Below the pieces are notes generated by a model. That model ran no database searches and was not told the DNA's origin. It was given only the letters and a program-made list of their open reading frames with translations. Of a DNA stretch of 64,000 bases, positions 44,649 to 54,161 are shown one piece after another. The number at the start of each line of letters is the position of its first letter. Within the stretch, counting starts at the first letter, position 1. The translations under genes and the position numbers were made by a program. The stretch comes from Hyphomicrobiales bacterium (GTDB lineage Bacteria; Pseudomonadota; Alphaproteobacteria; Rhizobiales; Beijerinckiaceae), in NCBI GenBank assembly GCA_026400535.1, contig JAPLOU010000040.1, forward strand, positions 81,212-145,211. Direction: 5' to 3'.

Positions 44649-45578
44649 ATGGCGCGGATCATCACGGTTGCGGCGGCACAGATGGGGCCGATCCAGCGCA
44701 GCGACAGCAAGGCCTCCGTGGTGGCCCGCATGCTGGCGCTGATGGAGAAGGCCCATGGCATGGGCGCGAACCTCATCATCTACCCCGAACTGGCCCTGAC
44801 CACCTTCTTCCCGCGCTGGTACTTCGCCGACCGCGCCGAAGCCGACCTCTGGTTCGAGCGATCGATGCCGAACAGCGATGTCCAGCCACTCTTTGATCGC
44901 GCCCGGGCGCTGCAGATGGGGATGAGCTTCGGCTATGGCGAGATCACGCCCGAAGGCCGCCATTTCAATACCTCGATCCTCGTCGATGACCTGGGCAGGA
45001 CAGTGGGCATCTACCGCAAGATCCACCTGCCGGGCCATGTCGAGCACGATCCGCAGCGCACCCATCAGCATCTGGAGAAGCGTTATTTCGAGCCCGGCGA
45101 TCTCGGCTTCCCGGTCTGGCGCACCATGGGCGGCCTGTTCGGCATGTGCATCTGCAATGACCGGCGCTGGCCGGAGACCTATCGGGAGATGGGCCTTCAA
45201 GGCGTCGAGATGGTGATGCTTGGCTTCAACACGCCGTCGGTCAACAGCCAGCGCGCCTCTGAAGCGATCGAGGAACGCATGTTCCACCACCGGCTGTCGC
45301 TGCAGGCCGGGGCCTACCAGAACGCGACCTGGGTCGTGGCCGTGGCCAAGGCCGGCATGGAGGATGGCCACCACCTGATGGGCGGCACGCTGATCGTCGA
45401 TCCGGACGGGCACATCGTGGCGGAATTGCCGGGAGAGGATGACGGCGTGCTGGTGCATGCCTGCGACCTCGACGCCACCCGCTTCGGCAAGCAAACCATC
45501 TTTGATTTCAAACGCCACCGCCGCATCGAACATTACGGTCGCATCACCTCCCAGGTCGGGACCATCGAACCCGCATGA
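44649..45578 (+). CDS. N-carbamoyl-D-amino-acid hydrolase (nitrilase superfamily)
   Basis: 309-aa enzyme that hydrolyses N-carbamoyl-D-amino acids to D-amino acid, CO2 and ammonia. The nitrilase triad is complete: Glu in NLIIYPELALTTFFPRWYF, Lys in YRKIHLPGHVE, Cys in FGMCICNDRRWPETYR. These segments, plus HQHLEKRYFEPGDLGFPVW and QAGAYQNATWVVA, closely follow the Agrobacterium D-carbamoylase. ATG 44649 is chosen, with GGGAG upstream; ATG 44634 is in frame. No hydantoinase is nearby, so the carbamoyl substrate probably comes from another ring-opening step. Confidence 0.9.
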   Translation: MARIITVAAAQMGPIQRSDSKASVVARMLALMEKAHGMGANLIIYPELALTTFFPRWYFADRAEADLWFERSMPNSDVQPLFDRARALQMGMSFGYGEITPEGRHFNTSILVDDLGRTVGIYRKIHLPGHVEHDPQRTHQHLEKRYFEPGDLGFPVWRTMGGLFGMCICNDRRWPETYREMGLQGVEMVMLGFNTPSVNSQRASEAIEERMFHHRLSLQAGAYQNATWVVAVAKAGMEDGHHLMGGTLIVDPDGHIVAELPGEDDGVLVHACDLDATRFGKQTIFDFKRHRRIEHYGRITSQVGTIEPA

Positions 45579-46206
45579 GCACGCCGTTCTCCGCCGCCTT
45601 CAGCGATCTCAATCCGCACGAGCGCTACAAGCTTCTGTGCGCCGCGATCTGCCCGCGCCCGATTGCCCTGGTCACCTGCGTATCCGAGTCCGGCGTGGTC
45701 AACGCCGCCCCGTTCAGCTTCTTCAACGTGTTTTCCGAAGACCCGGCGTTGATCGTGCTCGGCCTCCAGCACCGCGCGCACAAGGCCGGCGCAGGCTTCG
45801 TGGCCAAGGACACGACGCGCAACATCGCCCGCAGCGGCGAATTCGTCGTGAACATGGTCGATGAGGGCCTTGCCGACGCCATGAATGTCACGGCGATCGA
45901 CTTCCCGCCCGATATCAGCGAAATCGATGCGGCGGAGCTCACCCTGGTGCCGGGCGTGACCATTGCGGTGCCGCATATCGCCGAGGCTCCGATCGCCTTC
46001 GAGTGCCGCAAGACTGTGTCGCTCGTCTTTGGCCCGCAGCGCGAACTCATCATCGGCGAGGTCGTCCGCATCCACGCCAGGGCGGGCCTGATCGATCCGG
46101 CCACCCTGCGCGTCGATGTCGAGGCCTACAAGCCGGTGGGCCGCCTGGTTTCGAACTTATCCGCGAAAGCTACGCGGACTGGGCCGCCGCAAGGGCGAAG
46201 CCATGA
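45575..46206 (+). CDS. Flavin-reductase-like (DIM6/NTAB) protein, frameshifted near its 3' end
   Basis: FMN-binding split-barrel protein: CAAICPRPIALVTCVSESGV, APFSFFNVFSEDPALIVLGL, KDTTRNIARSGEFVVNM and LIIGEVVRIHARAGLID are standard. After VEAYKPVGRL (about 46152) the family-like ending continues in another frame, FELIRESYADWAAARAKP, ending at TGA 46204-46206, which overlaps the next start as ATGA. In the original frame translation runs on to 46522 through the epimerase gene. A small out-of-frame deletion is thus likely. The core domain is intact, so activity may persist. The start overlaps the carbamoylase stop (ATGA). Confidence 0.8.
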
Positions 46207-47180
46207 ACATCGTGATCTTCGGCGGAGCGGGCTTTGTTGGCCTGAACATCGCGGCGGCTGCCCTGGCGCGCGGCGACAGCGTCACGCTGTTCGATCGCCG
46301 CGAACCGCATGCGGAGGCGATGGCGGCGCTTCGCGCAGGCAAGGGCTCCCTGCGCCTCGTCGCGGGCGATGTCCGCGACAGCGCCGCCGTGAAGGCCGCG
46401 GTTCGGCGCGGGACCGACCTTGTCATCATGGGCGCGGCCATCACCGCCGGGCCGGAGCGCGAGGCCGCCGACGCGGCGACGATCCTGTCCATCAATCTGG
46501 TGGCGCAGGTCGCCATGCTTGAGGCGGCGCGCGATGCGGGCGCGCGGCGCGTCATCAATCTCAGTTCCGCCGCCGCCTATGGCGCCGAGGGTGAACGGGC
46601 CAGCATCCTGACAGAAGAGATGCCGGCCGACCCGCTCGCGCTCTACGGCATCACCAAGTTCACCAGCGAACGCGTTGCGGCGCGGCTTGGCAAGCTCTGG
46701 GGGCTGGATGTGGTCAGCGCCCGTCTGAGCGGCGTCTTCGGCCCGTTCGAGCATGACACCGGCGTCAGGGATACGCTCAGCCCGCTGTATCAGGTCCTGA
46801 CGACGCTCGATCGTGGCGGGGTTGCCCTGCTGCCGCGTCCCGGATTGCGCGACTGGACCTACGCCACCGACATCGCAGAGGCAGTTCTGGCCTTGGGCGG
46901 CGCGCGGACACTGGCGCGCCCGATCTACAACATCTCGACCGGCCGGGCCTTTTCTGTCCTCGACTTCGGGCAGGCGCTGGCAAAGGACATGCCAGGGGCG
47001 ATCTGCCACCTCGCCGGGCCGGGGGAATTGCCCACCATCGACCTGTTCGGGCCGGTCGACCGCGCGCCCATGTCGGCTGCCGCGATCGCCGCGGATGTGG
47101 GCTGGCGCGCGCGCTTCGACATGGCTGCGGCCATCGCCGATCTCGCTGTCCGGCGGCTGTTCACACCGTCCGGTGGCTGA
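46203..47180 (+). CDS. NAD-dependent epimerase/dehydratase family protein
   Basis: 325-aa extended SDR: GGAGFVGLNIA nucleotide motif at residue 7, VAGDVRDSAAV, catalytic Ser in NLSSAAAYG, Tyr and Lys in YGITKFTSE, substrate-binding tail RDWTYATDIAEAVLAL and YNISTGRAFS. The substrate is unclear; such proteins act on nucleotide sugars or on free hydroxy acids. It is coupled to the flavin-reductase-like gene by ATGA overlap, so it belongs to the catabolic unit. Confidence 0.88.
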   Translation: MNIVIFGGAGFVGLNIAAAALARGDSVTLFDRREPHAEAMAALRAGKGSLRLVAGDVRDSAAVKAAVRRGTDLVIMGAAITAGPEREAADAATILSINLVAQVAMLEAARDAGARRVINLSSAAAYGAEGERASILTEEMPADPLALYGITKFTSERVAARLGKLWGLDVVSARLSGVFGPFEHDTGVRDTLSPLYQVLTTLDRGGVALLPRPGLRDWTYATDIAEAVLALGGARTLARPIYNISTGRAFSVLDFGQALAKDMPGAICHLAGPGELPTIDLFGPVDRAPMSAAAIAADVGWRARFDMAAAIADLAVRRLFTPSGG

Positions 47181-47260
47181 ACCATGGCATGGGCCTTGCT
47201 ATCACGGGCAGGACACGTGAAACTCGCCATGCAGGCTTCAAAGATAGAGGGAAGATCAAC

Positions 47261-48865
47261 ATGACATTCCACAGGACCGCGCTTCTGTCGCTGTTTCTTG
47301 CGTCGGCGGCGCTCCCGGCCTTGGCCCAGACCCGCGCTGAAACACTGCGCCACGTCACGGGCGCATCGATCAACACGCTGGACCCGAACATGCCGGGCTC
47401 CACCCGCGAGGCCTTCGGGCTGAGCCTGCTGAGCTATGACCGGTTGGTCTCGTTCGGCCGCAAGCAGCTAGACGGCAAGTGGGTGTTCGATCTCGACACC
47501 ATCCGCGGCGAGCTGGCCGAGCGGTTCGACGTCAGCCCGGACGGGCTCAAGATCACCTTTCACCTGCGCAAGGACGCCAAGTTCCACGATGGCTCGCCGG
47601 TCACGGCCGAGGACGTGAAGTGGTCGATGGATCGCGCCGTGACGGCGCGCTCATTGGCAGCCGGCCAGTTGCTGACCGGCTCCATCACCAAGGCGGACCA
47701 GTTCCGCATCATCGACACCCACACCGTCGAACTGACGCTGCCCCAGCCCGACAAGCTGGCGCTGCCCAACCTCGCCACCGTCTACCCTGTGATCTTCAAC
47801 GCCAAGCTGGCCAAGTCGAAGGCCACAGCCGAGGATCCCTGGGCGCAGGAGTGGCTGAAGGCGAACACGGCCGGATCCGGCGCCTACATCATCGAGAGCT
47901 TCAAGGCCGGCGAGACCACGATCCTGCGCCGCAACGAGGACTGGAAGCGCGGTCCCGGCAACAGCCAGGCCCACTTCAAGCGGATCATCACGCAGACCAT
48001 CCCGGAAGCCTCGACACGCGCCAACCTCGTCGAGCGCGGCGACGCGGACATCGTCATCGACCTTCAGGCCGTGGATGCGGCCGATCTCGAAAAGAAGGGC
48101 AAGCTGAAGGTCATCTCGACGCCGCAGTACAACGCCATCACCTTCGTCTCGTTCAACAACCAGATACCGCCCTTCGACAAGGTCGGCGTGCGACGGGCCA
48201 TCGCGGCGGCGCTGCCCTATGAGGACATGTTCAAGGCGGCCCTGTTCGAGCGCGGCAAGCGCCTTTACGGCGCGACCTGGGCCGATGGCAAGGCGCCGAC
48301 CGGCGACACGTTCCCGATCGTGCAGCCGCTGAAAACCAACCTTGCCGAAGCCAAGCGCTTGCTGACAGAAGCCGGGTTGCCGGATGGGTTCTCGACCACA
48401 TTCAGCTTCAACGTTGGACAGGCCGGCACGGCCGAGCCCATGGCGGCGCTGCTGAAGGAGTCCCTTGAGAAAATCGGCATCAAGGTCGAAATCCAGAAGC
48501 TGCCCGATGCGCAGATGTCGACCCTGATCAACGAGAAGAAGGTTCCGTTCTTCACCGAGGGGATTGTCGCCTGGCTGCCCTCGATGGACTACTTCTACCG
48601 CAACTTCTACATCGGCCCGATCCGCTGGAACTATTCCTCGCTCAACGATCCGAAGCTGACAGAACTGGCGCAGGCCGCCCGTTTCGAGGGCGACAAGGCG
48701 AAGTACGCGGCCTACGGGCTGCAGCTCAACACCATGCACTACGATTTGATGCCGCAGATCCCGCTCTGGCAGCCCTCGCAGGACGCCGTGATGGCGCCGG
48801 GCATCGAGGGCTACACCTACCAGTTCCATCGCCAGATCGATTTCCGCGATCTGAGCCGCAAGTGA
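47261..48865 (+). CDS. Peptide-type ABC transporter substrate-binding protein
   Basis: 534-aa family-5 receptor with a Sec signal (RTALLSLFLASAALPALAQ). Diagnostic ITFHLRKDAKFHDGSPVTAE near residue 105 and IPEASTRANLVERGDADIVI. The start ATG 47261 has AGAGGGA upstream. It opens the second importer of the 40-52 kb cluster; two different receptors suggest that two related ligands enter the same pathway. Confidence 0.92.
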   Translation: MTFHRTALLSLFLASAALPALAQTRAETLRHVTGASINTLDPNMPGSTREAFGLSLLSYDRLVSFGRKQLDGKWVFDLDTIRGELAERFDVSPDGLKITFHLRKDAKFHDGSPVTAEDVKWSMDRAVTARSLAAGQLLTGSITKADQFRIIDTHTVELTLPQPDKLALPNLATVYPVIFNAKLAKSKATAEDPWAQEWLKANTAGSGAYIIESFKAGETTILRRNEDWKRGPGNSQAHFKRIITQTIPEASTRANLVERGDADIVIDLQAVDAADLEKKGKLKVISTPQYNAITFVSFNNQIPPFDKVGVRRAIAAALPYEDMFKAALFERGKRLYGATWADGKAPTGDTFPIVQPLKTNLAEAKRLLTEAGLPDGFSTTFSFNVGQAGTAEPMAALLKESLEKIGIKVEIQKLPDAQMSTLINEKKVPFFTEGIVAWLPSMDYFYRNFYIGPIRWNYSSLNDPKLTELAQAARFEGDKAKYAAYGLQLNTMHYDLMPQIPLWQPSQDAVMAPGIEGYTYQFHRQIDFRDLSRK

Positions 48866-48875
48866 GCGCGGGTCG

Positions 48876-49904
48876 GTGAAACTCGGGGCCACGGCAACAC
48901 GCGCAGGGCGGCGCTTCATCTCGTCGCTCCCCGCCTTGTTTGGCGTCGTGGTCTTCACCTTCCTGCTGATGCGCGTGCTGCCGGGCGATCCGGCGGTGTT
49001 CTTCGCCTCGGGACCGCAGGCCGGCCCCGAGGAAATCGCCATGATCCGCAAGCAGATGGGGCTCGACAAGCCGGTGCCGCAGCAACTGCTGCTCTATCTC
49101 GGTGATCTGTCGCAGGGCAATCTTGGGCGCTCGCTGACCACCGGGCAGCCAGTCCTGGCCGACCTGCGCAACCGCCTGCCCGCCTCGTTGGAATTGACCC
49201 TCACGGCCCTGCTGATCGCACTGCTCACAGCCGTTCCGCTCGGCATCATCGCGGCCTTGCGACCGGGCTCGGCGGTCGATCATCTGGTGCGCTTCATCTG
49301 CGCGCTCGGGGTCTGCGTGCCGACCTTCGTCTCGGGCCTGTTGCTGATCTACGTCTTTTACTACCTGCTTGGCCTCGCGCCCGATCCGACGGGACGGATC
49401 GACATCTTCCTGTCGCAGCCGCCCCGCGTCACCGGCTTCCTGCTCATCGATTTCGCACTCGCGGGAGATTGGGAGGGCTGGAGCGCGGCAGCGCGGCAAC
49501 TGGTGCTGCCAGCTCTGACAATGGCGTTGTTCGTGGTGGCGCCGCTGGCCCGCATGACACGTGCCTCGATGCTGGCCTCGCTCGGCAGCGACTTCATCCG
49601 GACCGCGAAATCGCTCGGCCTGTCAGGCCGCAAGATCATCGTCACTTATGCGCTGCGCAACGCCATCCTGCCCGTGCTGACCATCGCCGGCATCGTCTTC
49701 TCGACCATGCTCGGCGCGAATGTCCTGGTCGAGAAAGTGTTCTCCTGGCCCGGCGTGGCCTCTTATGCGCTCGACGCGCTGCTCTCGTCCGATTATGCGC
49801 CTGTGCAAGGTTTCGTGCTGCTGATGGCCGCGATCTTCGTCTTTGTGAACCTCACGGTCGATGTGCTCTATGGCATCGCCGATCCGAGGGTGTCGGTCGA
49901 ATGA
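48876..49904 (+). CDS. ABC transporter permease (DppB type)
   Basis: 342-aa permease starting at GTG 48876 (KLGATATRAGRRF): LFGVVVFTFLLMRVLPGDPA, NLGRSLTTGQPVLADLRNRL and EAA loop LGLSGRKIIVTYALRNAILP. It lies ten bases after the receptor stop and overlaps the next gene by ATGA. Confidence 0.9.
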   Translation: MKLGATATRAGRRFISSLPALFGVVVFTFLLMRVLPGDPAVFFASGPQAGPEEIAMIRKQMGLDKPVPQQLLLYLGDLSQGNLGRSLTTGQPVLADLRNRLPASLELTLTALLIALLTAVPLGIIAALRPGSAVDHLVRFICALGVCVPTFVSGLLLIYVFYYLLGLAPDPTGRIDIFLSQPPRVTGFLLIDFALAGDWEGWSAAARQLVLPALTMALFVVAPLARMTRASMLASLGSDFIRTAKSLGLSGRKIIVTYALRNAILPVLTIAGIVFSTMLGANVLVEKVFSWPGVASYALDALLSSDYAPVQGFVLLMAAIFVFVNLTVDVLYGIADPRVSVE

Positions 49905-50761
49905 CATTCCCCGGTTCCTCCGCCACCTTGCGCCACACGGTGTGGGTCCTGCGCGGCAATCCGGTGACGGCGGTTGCCGCGGCAGGCGCTTTCATCCTGT
50001 GCCTGCTGGCGATCATCGGCCCGTCGATCGTGCCGTACGATCCGATTGCCTCCAACGTCGCCAATGCCTTGAAGCCGCCCAGCGCCCAGCACTGGGCTGG
50101 AACCGACCAGCTTGGCCGCGATGTCTTCAGCCGGCTTGTCGTGGCGGCGCGTCTTGACCTCGCCATCGCACTGTCGGCCGTCAGTCTTTCCTTTGGCATC
50201 GGCGCGGTGGTCGGCGCCGTCTGCGGCTATCTCGGCGGGCGCATCGACCGCTATGTCGGCCGCTTCGTCGACATCCTGATGGCCTTTCCGCTCTTCGTGC
50301 TGGCCATGGCCATGGTGGCAGCCCTTGGCAACCGGGTCGAGAACATCGTCATCGCCACCGCCATCATCAACCTGCCCTTCTACATCCGCTTCGCACGCGC
50401 GGAGGTGAACGTGCGGCGCAACGCCGGCTGGGTCGAGGCGGCGCGAGCCTCCGGCGACAGCCACCTCTCGGTGATCCTGCGCTTCCTGCTGCCCAACGTC
50501 CTGCCCGCCATGGCGGTGCAGGTCTCGCTCAACCTCGGCTGGGCCATTCTCAATGCGGCGGGCCTCTCCTTCATCGGCCTCGGCGTCAAGCCGCCGACCC
50601 CTGAATGGGGCATCATGGTCGCCGAGGGCGCGCGCTTCATCGCCACCGGCAAGTGGTGGCTGGTCGCCTGCCCGGGTCTGGCGCTGATGCTGACGGTGCT
50701 GTGCTTCAATCTTCTGGGCGATGGATTGCGCGACATTCTCGATCCACGCATGCGCACATGA
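49901..50761 (+). CDS. ABC transporter permease (DppC type)
   Basis: 286-aa permease: WAGTDQLGRDVFSRLVVAAR (DppC signature), EAA loop ASGDSHLSVILRFLLPNVLP, PPTPEWGIMVAEGARFI near the C terminus. Both ends overlap neighbours by ATGA, so translation of the ATPase is coupled to it. Confidence 0.92.
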   Translation: MTFPGSSATLRHTVWVLRGNPVTAVAAAGAFILCLLAIIGPSIVPYDPIASNVANALKPPSAQHWAGTDQLGRDVFSRLVVAARLDLAIALSAVSLSFGIGAVVGAVCGYLGGRIDRYVGRFVDILMAFPLFVLAMAMVAALGNRVENIVIATAIINLPFYIRFARAEVNVRRNAGWVEAARASGDSHLSVILRFLLPNVLPAMAVQVSLNLGWAILNAAGLSFIGLGVKPPTPEWGIMVAEGARFIATGKWWLVACPGLALMLTVLCFNLLGDGLRDILDPRMRT

Positions 50762-51726
50762 CAGCCGGACTTAGGCCTGCAACGCCGCTCCTGGCGGTCG
50801 ATGACCTGCATGTCGACTTCTCCACCCGGAACGGCATCGTCAAGGCCGTCAGGGGCGTGTCGCTAACGGTCACGGAGGGCGAAACGCTCGGCGTGGTCGG
50901 CGAAAGCGGCTCGGGCAAGTCCGTCACGGCCTTTGCCGTGACGCGCCTGCTCGAAGCCTCCGGCCGGATCACCGGCGGGCACATCCGGTTTCGCGGACAG
51001 GACATCACGCAGGCCAGCGCAAAGCAGCTGCGCAGCCTGCACGGCGCTGCCGTCTCGATGATTTTCCAGAACCCGCGCGCGGCGCTCAACCCGATCCGCA
51101 CAGTCGGCCTGCAACTAGCCGACGCGATCAACGCGCATGAGCAGGTTCCTGCCGTCGAAGGGCGCATGCGGGCATTGGAGCTGCTGAAATCCGTTCTGAT
51201 CCGCGATCCTGAGAAGCGGCTTGATGCCTATCCGCATGAGCTTTCCGGCGGCATGTGCCAGCGGGTGATGATCGCCATGGCGATCGCCGGCAAGCCATCG
51301 CTCCTGATCGCCGATGAGCCCACGACCGGGCTTGATGTCACAACCCAGAAGACGGTGATGGATCTGGTCGCCCGACTTACACCAAACGGCTGGTGGCCGC
51401 CTCGCCCACGGCGACATCGACGATTGCGGACCTCGCGCCTGCTCATGACAGGAGCGGTGTCATGGCCGGCCCTGAGCCGGTCATCCCGGCACGTGACGCG
51501 CCCATGGGCCGGGATGTCCGCCTCAAGGGCGTCCATGGCACTGTGGGGCTTCCAATCCCCGGCACGCCGCCACTCCTGGAGGTTCAGAAGCTCGTCAAGC
51601 GCTATGACCGGGGCGTGGTCGCTGTCGATGACGTGTCGTTCCAGATCGCGGCCGGCGAAAGCCTCGGGCTGGTGGGCGAATCCGGTTCCGGCAAGAGCAC
51701 GATCTCCCGGCTCGTCTGCCGTCTGA
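50758..51726 (+). pseudogene. Peptide ABC transporter ATPase (DppD type), internally deleted and frameshifted
   Basis: The first 200 residues are a normal DppD half: Walker A GESGSGKS, signature [17 protein letters not shown], Walker [15 protein letters not shown]. After VMDLVAR (about 51372) the expected D-loop/switch-His segment is missing. The usual late motif [13 protein letters not shown] appears at once, but in another frame (51378 onward), so the original frame drifts into unrelated sequence to 51726. An out-of-frame deletion of about 80 codons explains this. The product lacks the switch histidine and should not support normal ATP hydrolysis. Confidence 0.82.
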
Positions 51727-52346
51727 TCGACGCGTCGGAGGGCCAGATCCTGTTCGATGGCCAGTCCATCGGCGACCAGCCGTCACGGAGCTTCCACGCC
51801 TCACCGGTGCGCAAGGACATCCAGATCGTCTTCCAGGACCCGACCGAGAGCCTCAACCCGCGCTTTAGCGCCTTCGAGTGCGTCGCACACCCACTGCGCC
51901 GCCTTCTGAACATGAAGGACGGCGCGGCGCTGACCGCCCGCGTGCGTGAGTGCGCAACCCGGACCGGCCTGCCGCTGGACCTGCTAGAGCGTTTCCCGCA
52001 TCAGCTTTCTGGTGGCCAGAAGGCGCGTGTCGGCATCGCCCGCGCCATTGCCTGCCGCCCGCGGCTGCTGATCCTCGACGAGCCGACCGCGGCGCTCGAT
52101 GTCTCCGTGCAGGCCATCATCCTGCAGCTGCTCGACGGTCTGCGACGGCAGGATGGACTCAGCCTGCTCTTCGTCAGCCATGACCTCAATGTCGTGCGCA
52201 TGATGTGCGAGCGGATCGTCGTGCTGAGGCTTGGCAGGATCGTCGAGATCGGCTCGAACGACACGATCTTCCGCGAGGCGCAGGATCCCTATACCCGCGC
52301 ATTGATCGACGCGGTGCTCAACATCAGCGACCCGCGCCAGAACTGA
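51462..52346 (+). CDS. Peptide ABC transporter ATPase (DppF type)
   Basis: 294-aa complete nucleotide-binding subunit: Walker [10 protein letters not shown]-loop [14 protein letters not shown], signature [16 protein letters not shown], Walker [15 protein letters not shown], switch [14 protein letters not shown] 51462 has AGGAG eight bases upstream. Its frame is open back through the displaced DppD tail ([10 protein letters not shown] at 51378), with no stop between. The ancestral form may therefore have been one fused dual-ATPase protein of the GsiA type. Confidence 0.88.
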   Translation: MAGPEPVIPARDAPMGRDVRLKGVHGTVGLPIPGTPPLLEVQKLVKRYDRGVVAVDDVSFQIAAGESLGLVGESGSGKSTISRLVCRLIDASEGQILFDGQSIGDQPSRSFHASPVRKDIQIVFQDPTESLNPRFSAFECVAHPLRRLLNMKDGAALTARVRECATRTGLPLDLLERFPHQLSGGQKARVGIARAIACRPRLLILDEPTAALDVSVQAIILQLLDGLRRQDGLSLLFVSHDLNVVRMMCERIVVLRLGRIVEIGSNDTIFREAQDPYTRALIDAVLNISDPRQN

Positions 52347-52351
52347 GCCGC

Positions 52352-53185
52352 TCAGTCCTTCAGGCCGCCGGCAGACAGCCCGGCCACGATCTCGCGCTGC
52401 GCCGCGATCGTCATCAGGATCACCGGCAGCGTCACCAGCAGCGCCGCCGCCGCAAGCGGGCCCCAGGAGATCTGCTCGAAGGCCAGCAAGTTGTAGACGG
52501 CTGACGGCAGCGTCCGGCTGTTCTTGCCGCCCAGCACCACCGAGAACACGACGTTGTTCCACGAGAAGATGCCGGCAAGGATGGCGCCCACCATCATCCC
52601 CGGCCTGGCGAGCGGCAGGGCGATGTAGCGGAAGCTCTGCCAGAGGGTCGCGCCATCGACATAGGCCGCATCTTCCAGCTCCTGCGGAATGCCCTCGAAA
52701 TAGCCGATCATGACCCAGACGATGATCGGCACCGTGATGACCAGATGGGTGATCAGCAGGGCCCAGATGCTGCCGATCAGTCCGACAATCTGAAACAGCA
52801 AGAAGAGCGGGATCAGATAGGACAGCGCCGGGGTCATCCGCGCGATCAGGATCATCACGGCGGTGCGGTAGGCCTTGGAGCGGGCGATGCCATAACCGGC
52901 CGGCACGCCGACCAGAAGCCCGATCAGCACCGCGCCGCCCGTCACCAGCAGCGAGTTCCAGAAGTAAGGCAGGACGTTGTTCTTCTCGAAGACCTCGATG
53001 TCATTGGCGAAGGTCGGCGGGTTCGTGATGAACACCGGTGGATAAGCCGTGCTATCGAGCTCGTTCTTGAGCAACAGCGAGATCATCCAGAGGAACACAA
53101 GGATCGCTGGCGAGACCAGCGCGAAGACCGACAGGCCAAAGCCGATACGGCGCCAGATGCCGCCGGAGGTGATGCGGTTGCTCAT
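52352..53185 (-). CDS. Sugar-type ABC transporter permease (MalG family)
   Basis: 277-aa permease with six helices; FGLSVFALVSPAILVFLWMI first helix and the MalG-type EAA loop FEGIPQELEDAAYVDGATLW followed by ALPLARPGMMVGAILAGIFS. ATG 53185 is chosen because it overlaps the restored stop of the upstream permease (ATGA). The importer pairs with the broken permease and receptor upstream. No ATPase is nearby, which is common for this class. Confidence 0.9.
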   Translation of the reverse strand: MSNRITSGGIWRRIGFGLSVFALVSPAILVFLWMISLLLKNELDSTAYPPVFITNPPTFANDIEVFEKNNVLPYFWNSLLVTGGAVLIGLLVGVPAGYGIARSKAYRTAVMILIARMTPALSYLIPLFLLFQIVGLIGSIWALLITHLVITVPIIVWVMIGYFEGIPQELEDAAYVDGATLWQSFRYIALPLARPGMMVGAILAGIFSWNNVVFSVVLGGKNSRTLPSAVYNLLAFEQISWGPLAAAALLVTLPVILMTIAAQREIVAGLSAGGLKD

Positions 53186-54161
53186 GCGGCGTTCCACTTC
53201 AGGCGCTGGCGCATGGAGAGCAGCAGGAGCGACAGGGCGACGATGATCACGAAAAGACCATCACCACCGCCGAGGCATAACCCAGATTGTAGAACTGGAA
53301 AGCCTGCAGATACAGGAAGATGTTCAGCGTCTCCGATGCCGTGCCCGGCCCGCCCTGCGTGATCACGAAGATGGTGTCGAACACCTTCAGGGCATCAATG
53401 GTGCGGATCACCACGGCCACCATGATGTCGGGCAGGATCAGCGGCAAGGTGATGAAACGGAACATCTGCCAGTCGCTGGCGCCGTGAATCGTGGCCCAAT
53501 CATACGGGTCGGTCGGCAGCGCCGCCATGCCGCCGAGCACGATCAGCATCACCAGCGGCGTCCAGTGCCAGACCTCGACCAGCACCAGCGTGATGATCAC
53601 CGTGTTCGGATCATACACCCAGGCGAAGGGGGCAAGGCCGATCAGCGACAAAAGATAGTTCAGCACCCCGAGCTGCGGGTGGAACATCATGGTCCAGACC
53701 AAGGCCACCGCCACGGGCGTCGCCATCATCGGCATGATGAAGATGGTCCTGAGCAGACCCCGAAACGGGAATTGGCAATGGAACACAACCGCGGCCGCCG
53801 TGCCGAGCCCGATCGGGAAAACGACGGCAAGCACGGTAAACCAGAAGGTGCGGCCCACCGATTCGAGAAAGCGCGTGTCCGAAACCAGTTTCGTGAAATT
53901 GCCGAGCCCGACAAAGTTGATAGCGCCGCCGACCGTGAACTCCATCACCGACATGACGAGCGTGAACAGCCAGGGCGAGATGATGACAGCAGCCATCAAC
54001 AGCAGCGCAGGCAGGGCGAACAGGCAGTACCGGCGCGGCGCAAGATGCGTCGAGCCGGCATGGGTCGGCTCGGTTGCTGGCAAGACTTTGTCTGTCATCC
54101 GCTCATTGCGCGCAGCCGGTCCCGGAGCAAGCGCCCCGGGGTCAGCTGCAGCGGCTGCCAT
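53182..54161 (-). pseudogene. Sugar-type ABC transporter permease (MalF family), 1-nt frameshift
   Basis: Reads as a normal MalF-type permease: LPALLLMAAVIISPWLFTLV, IFIMPMMATPVAVALVWTMM, EAA loop TDPYDWATIHGASDWQMFRF, and then stops early after ASAVVMVFS at 53247. Adding one T in the run CTTTTCG (53250-53256 region) restores FFVIIVALSLLLLSMRQRLK, the expected last helix, ending exactly at a TGA that overlaps the next ATG at 53185. Its own start overlaps the receptor stop (TGATG at 54161). The lesion removes the final membrane segment unless it is a sequencing error in the T run. Confidence 0.85.

Noticed and set aside
46206..46522. Long C-terminal extension of the flavin-reductase-like frame
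   Set aside because: It is an out-of-frame reading of the epimerase gene, rich in Arg/Gly, and explained by a frameshift.
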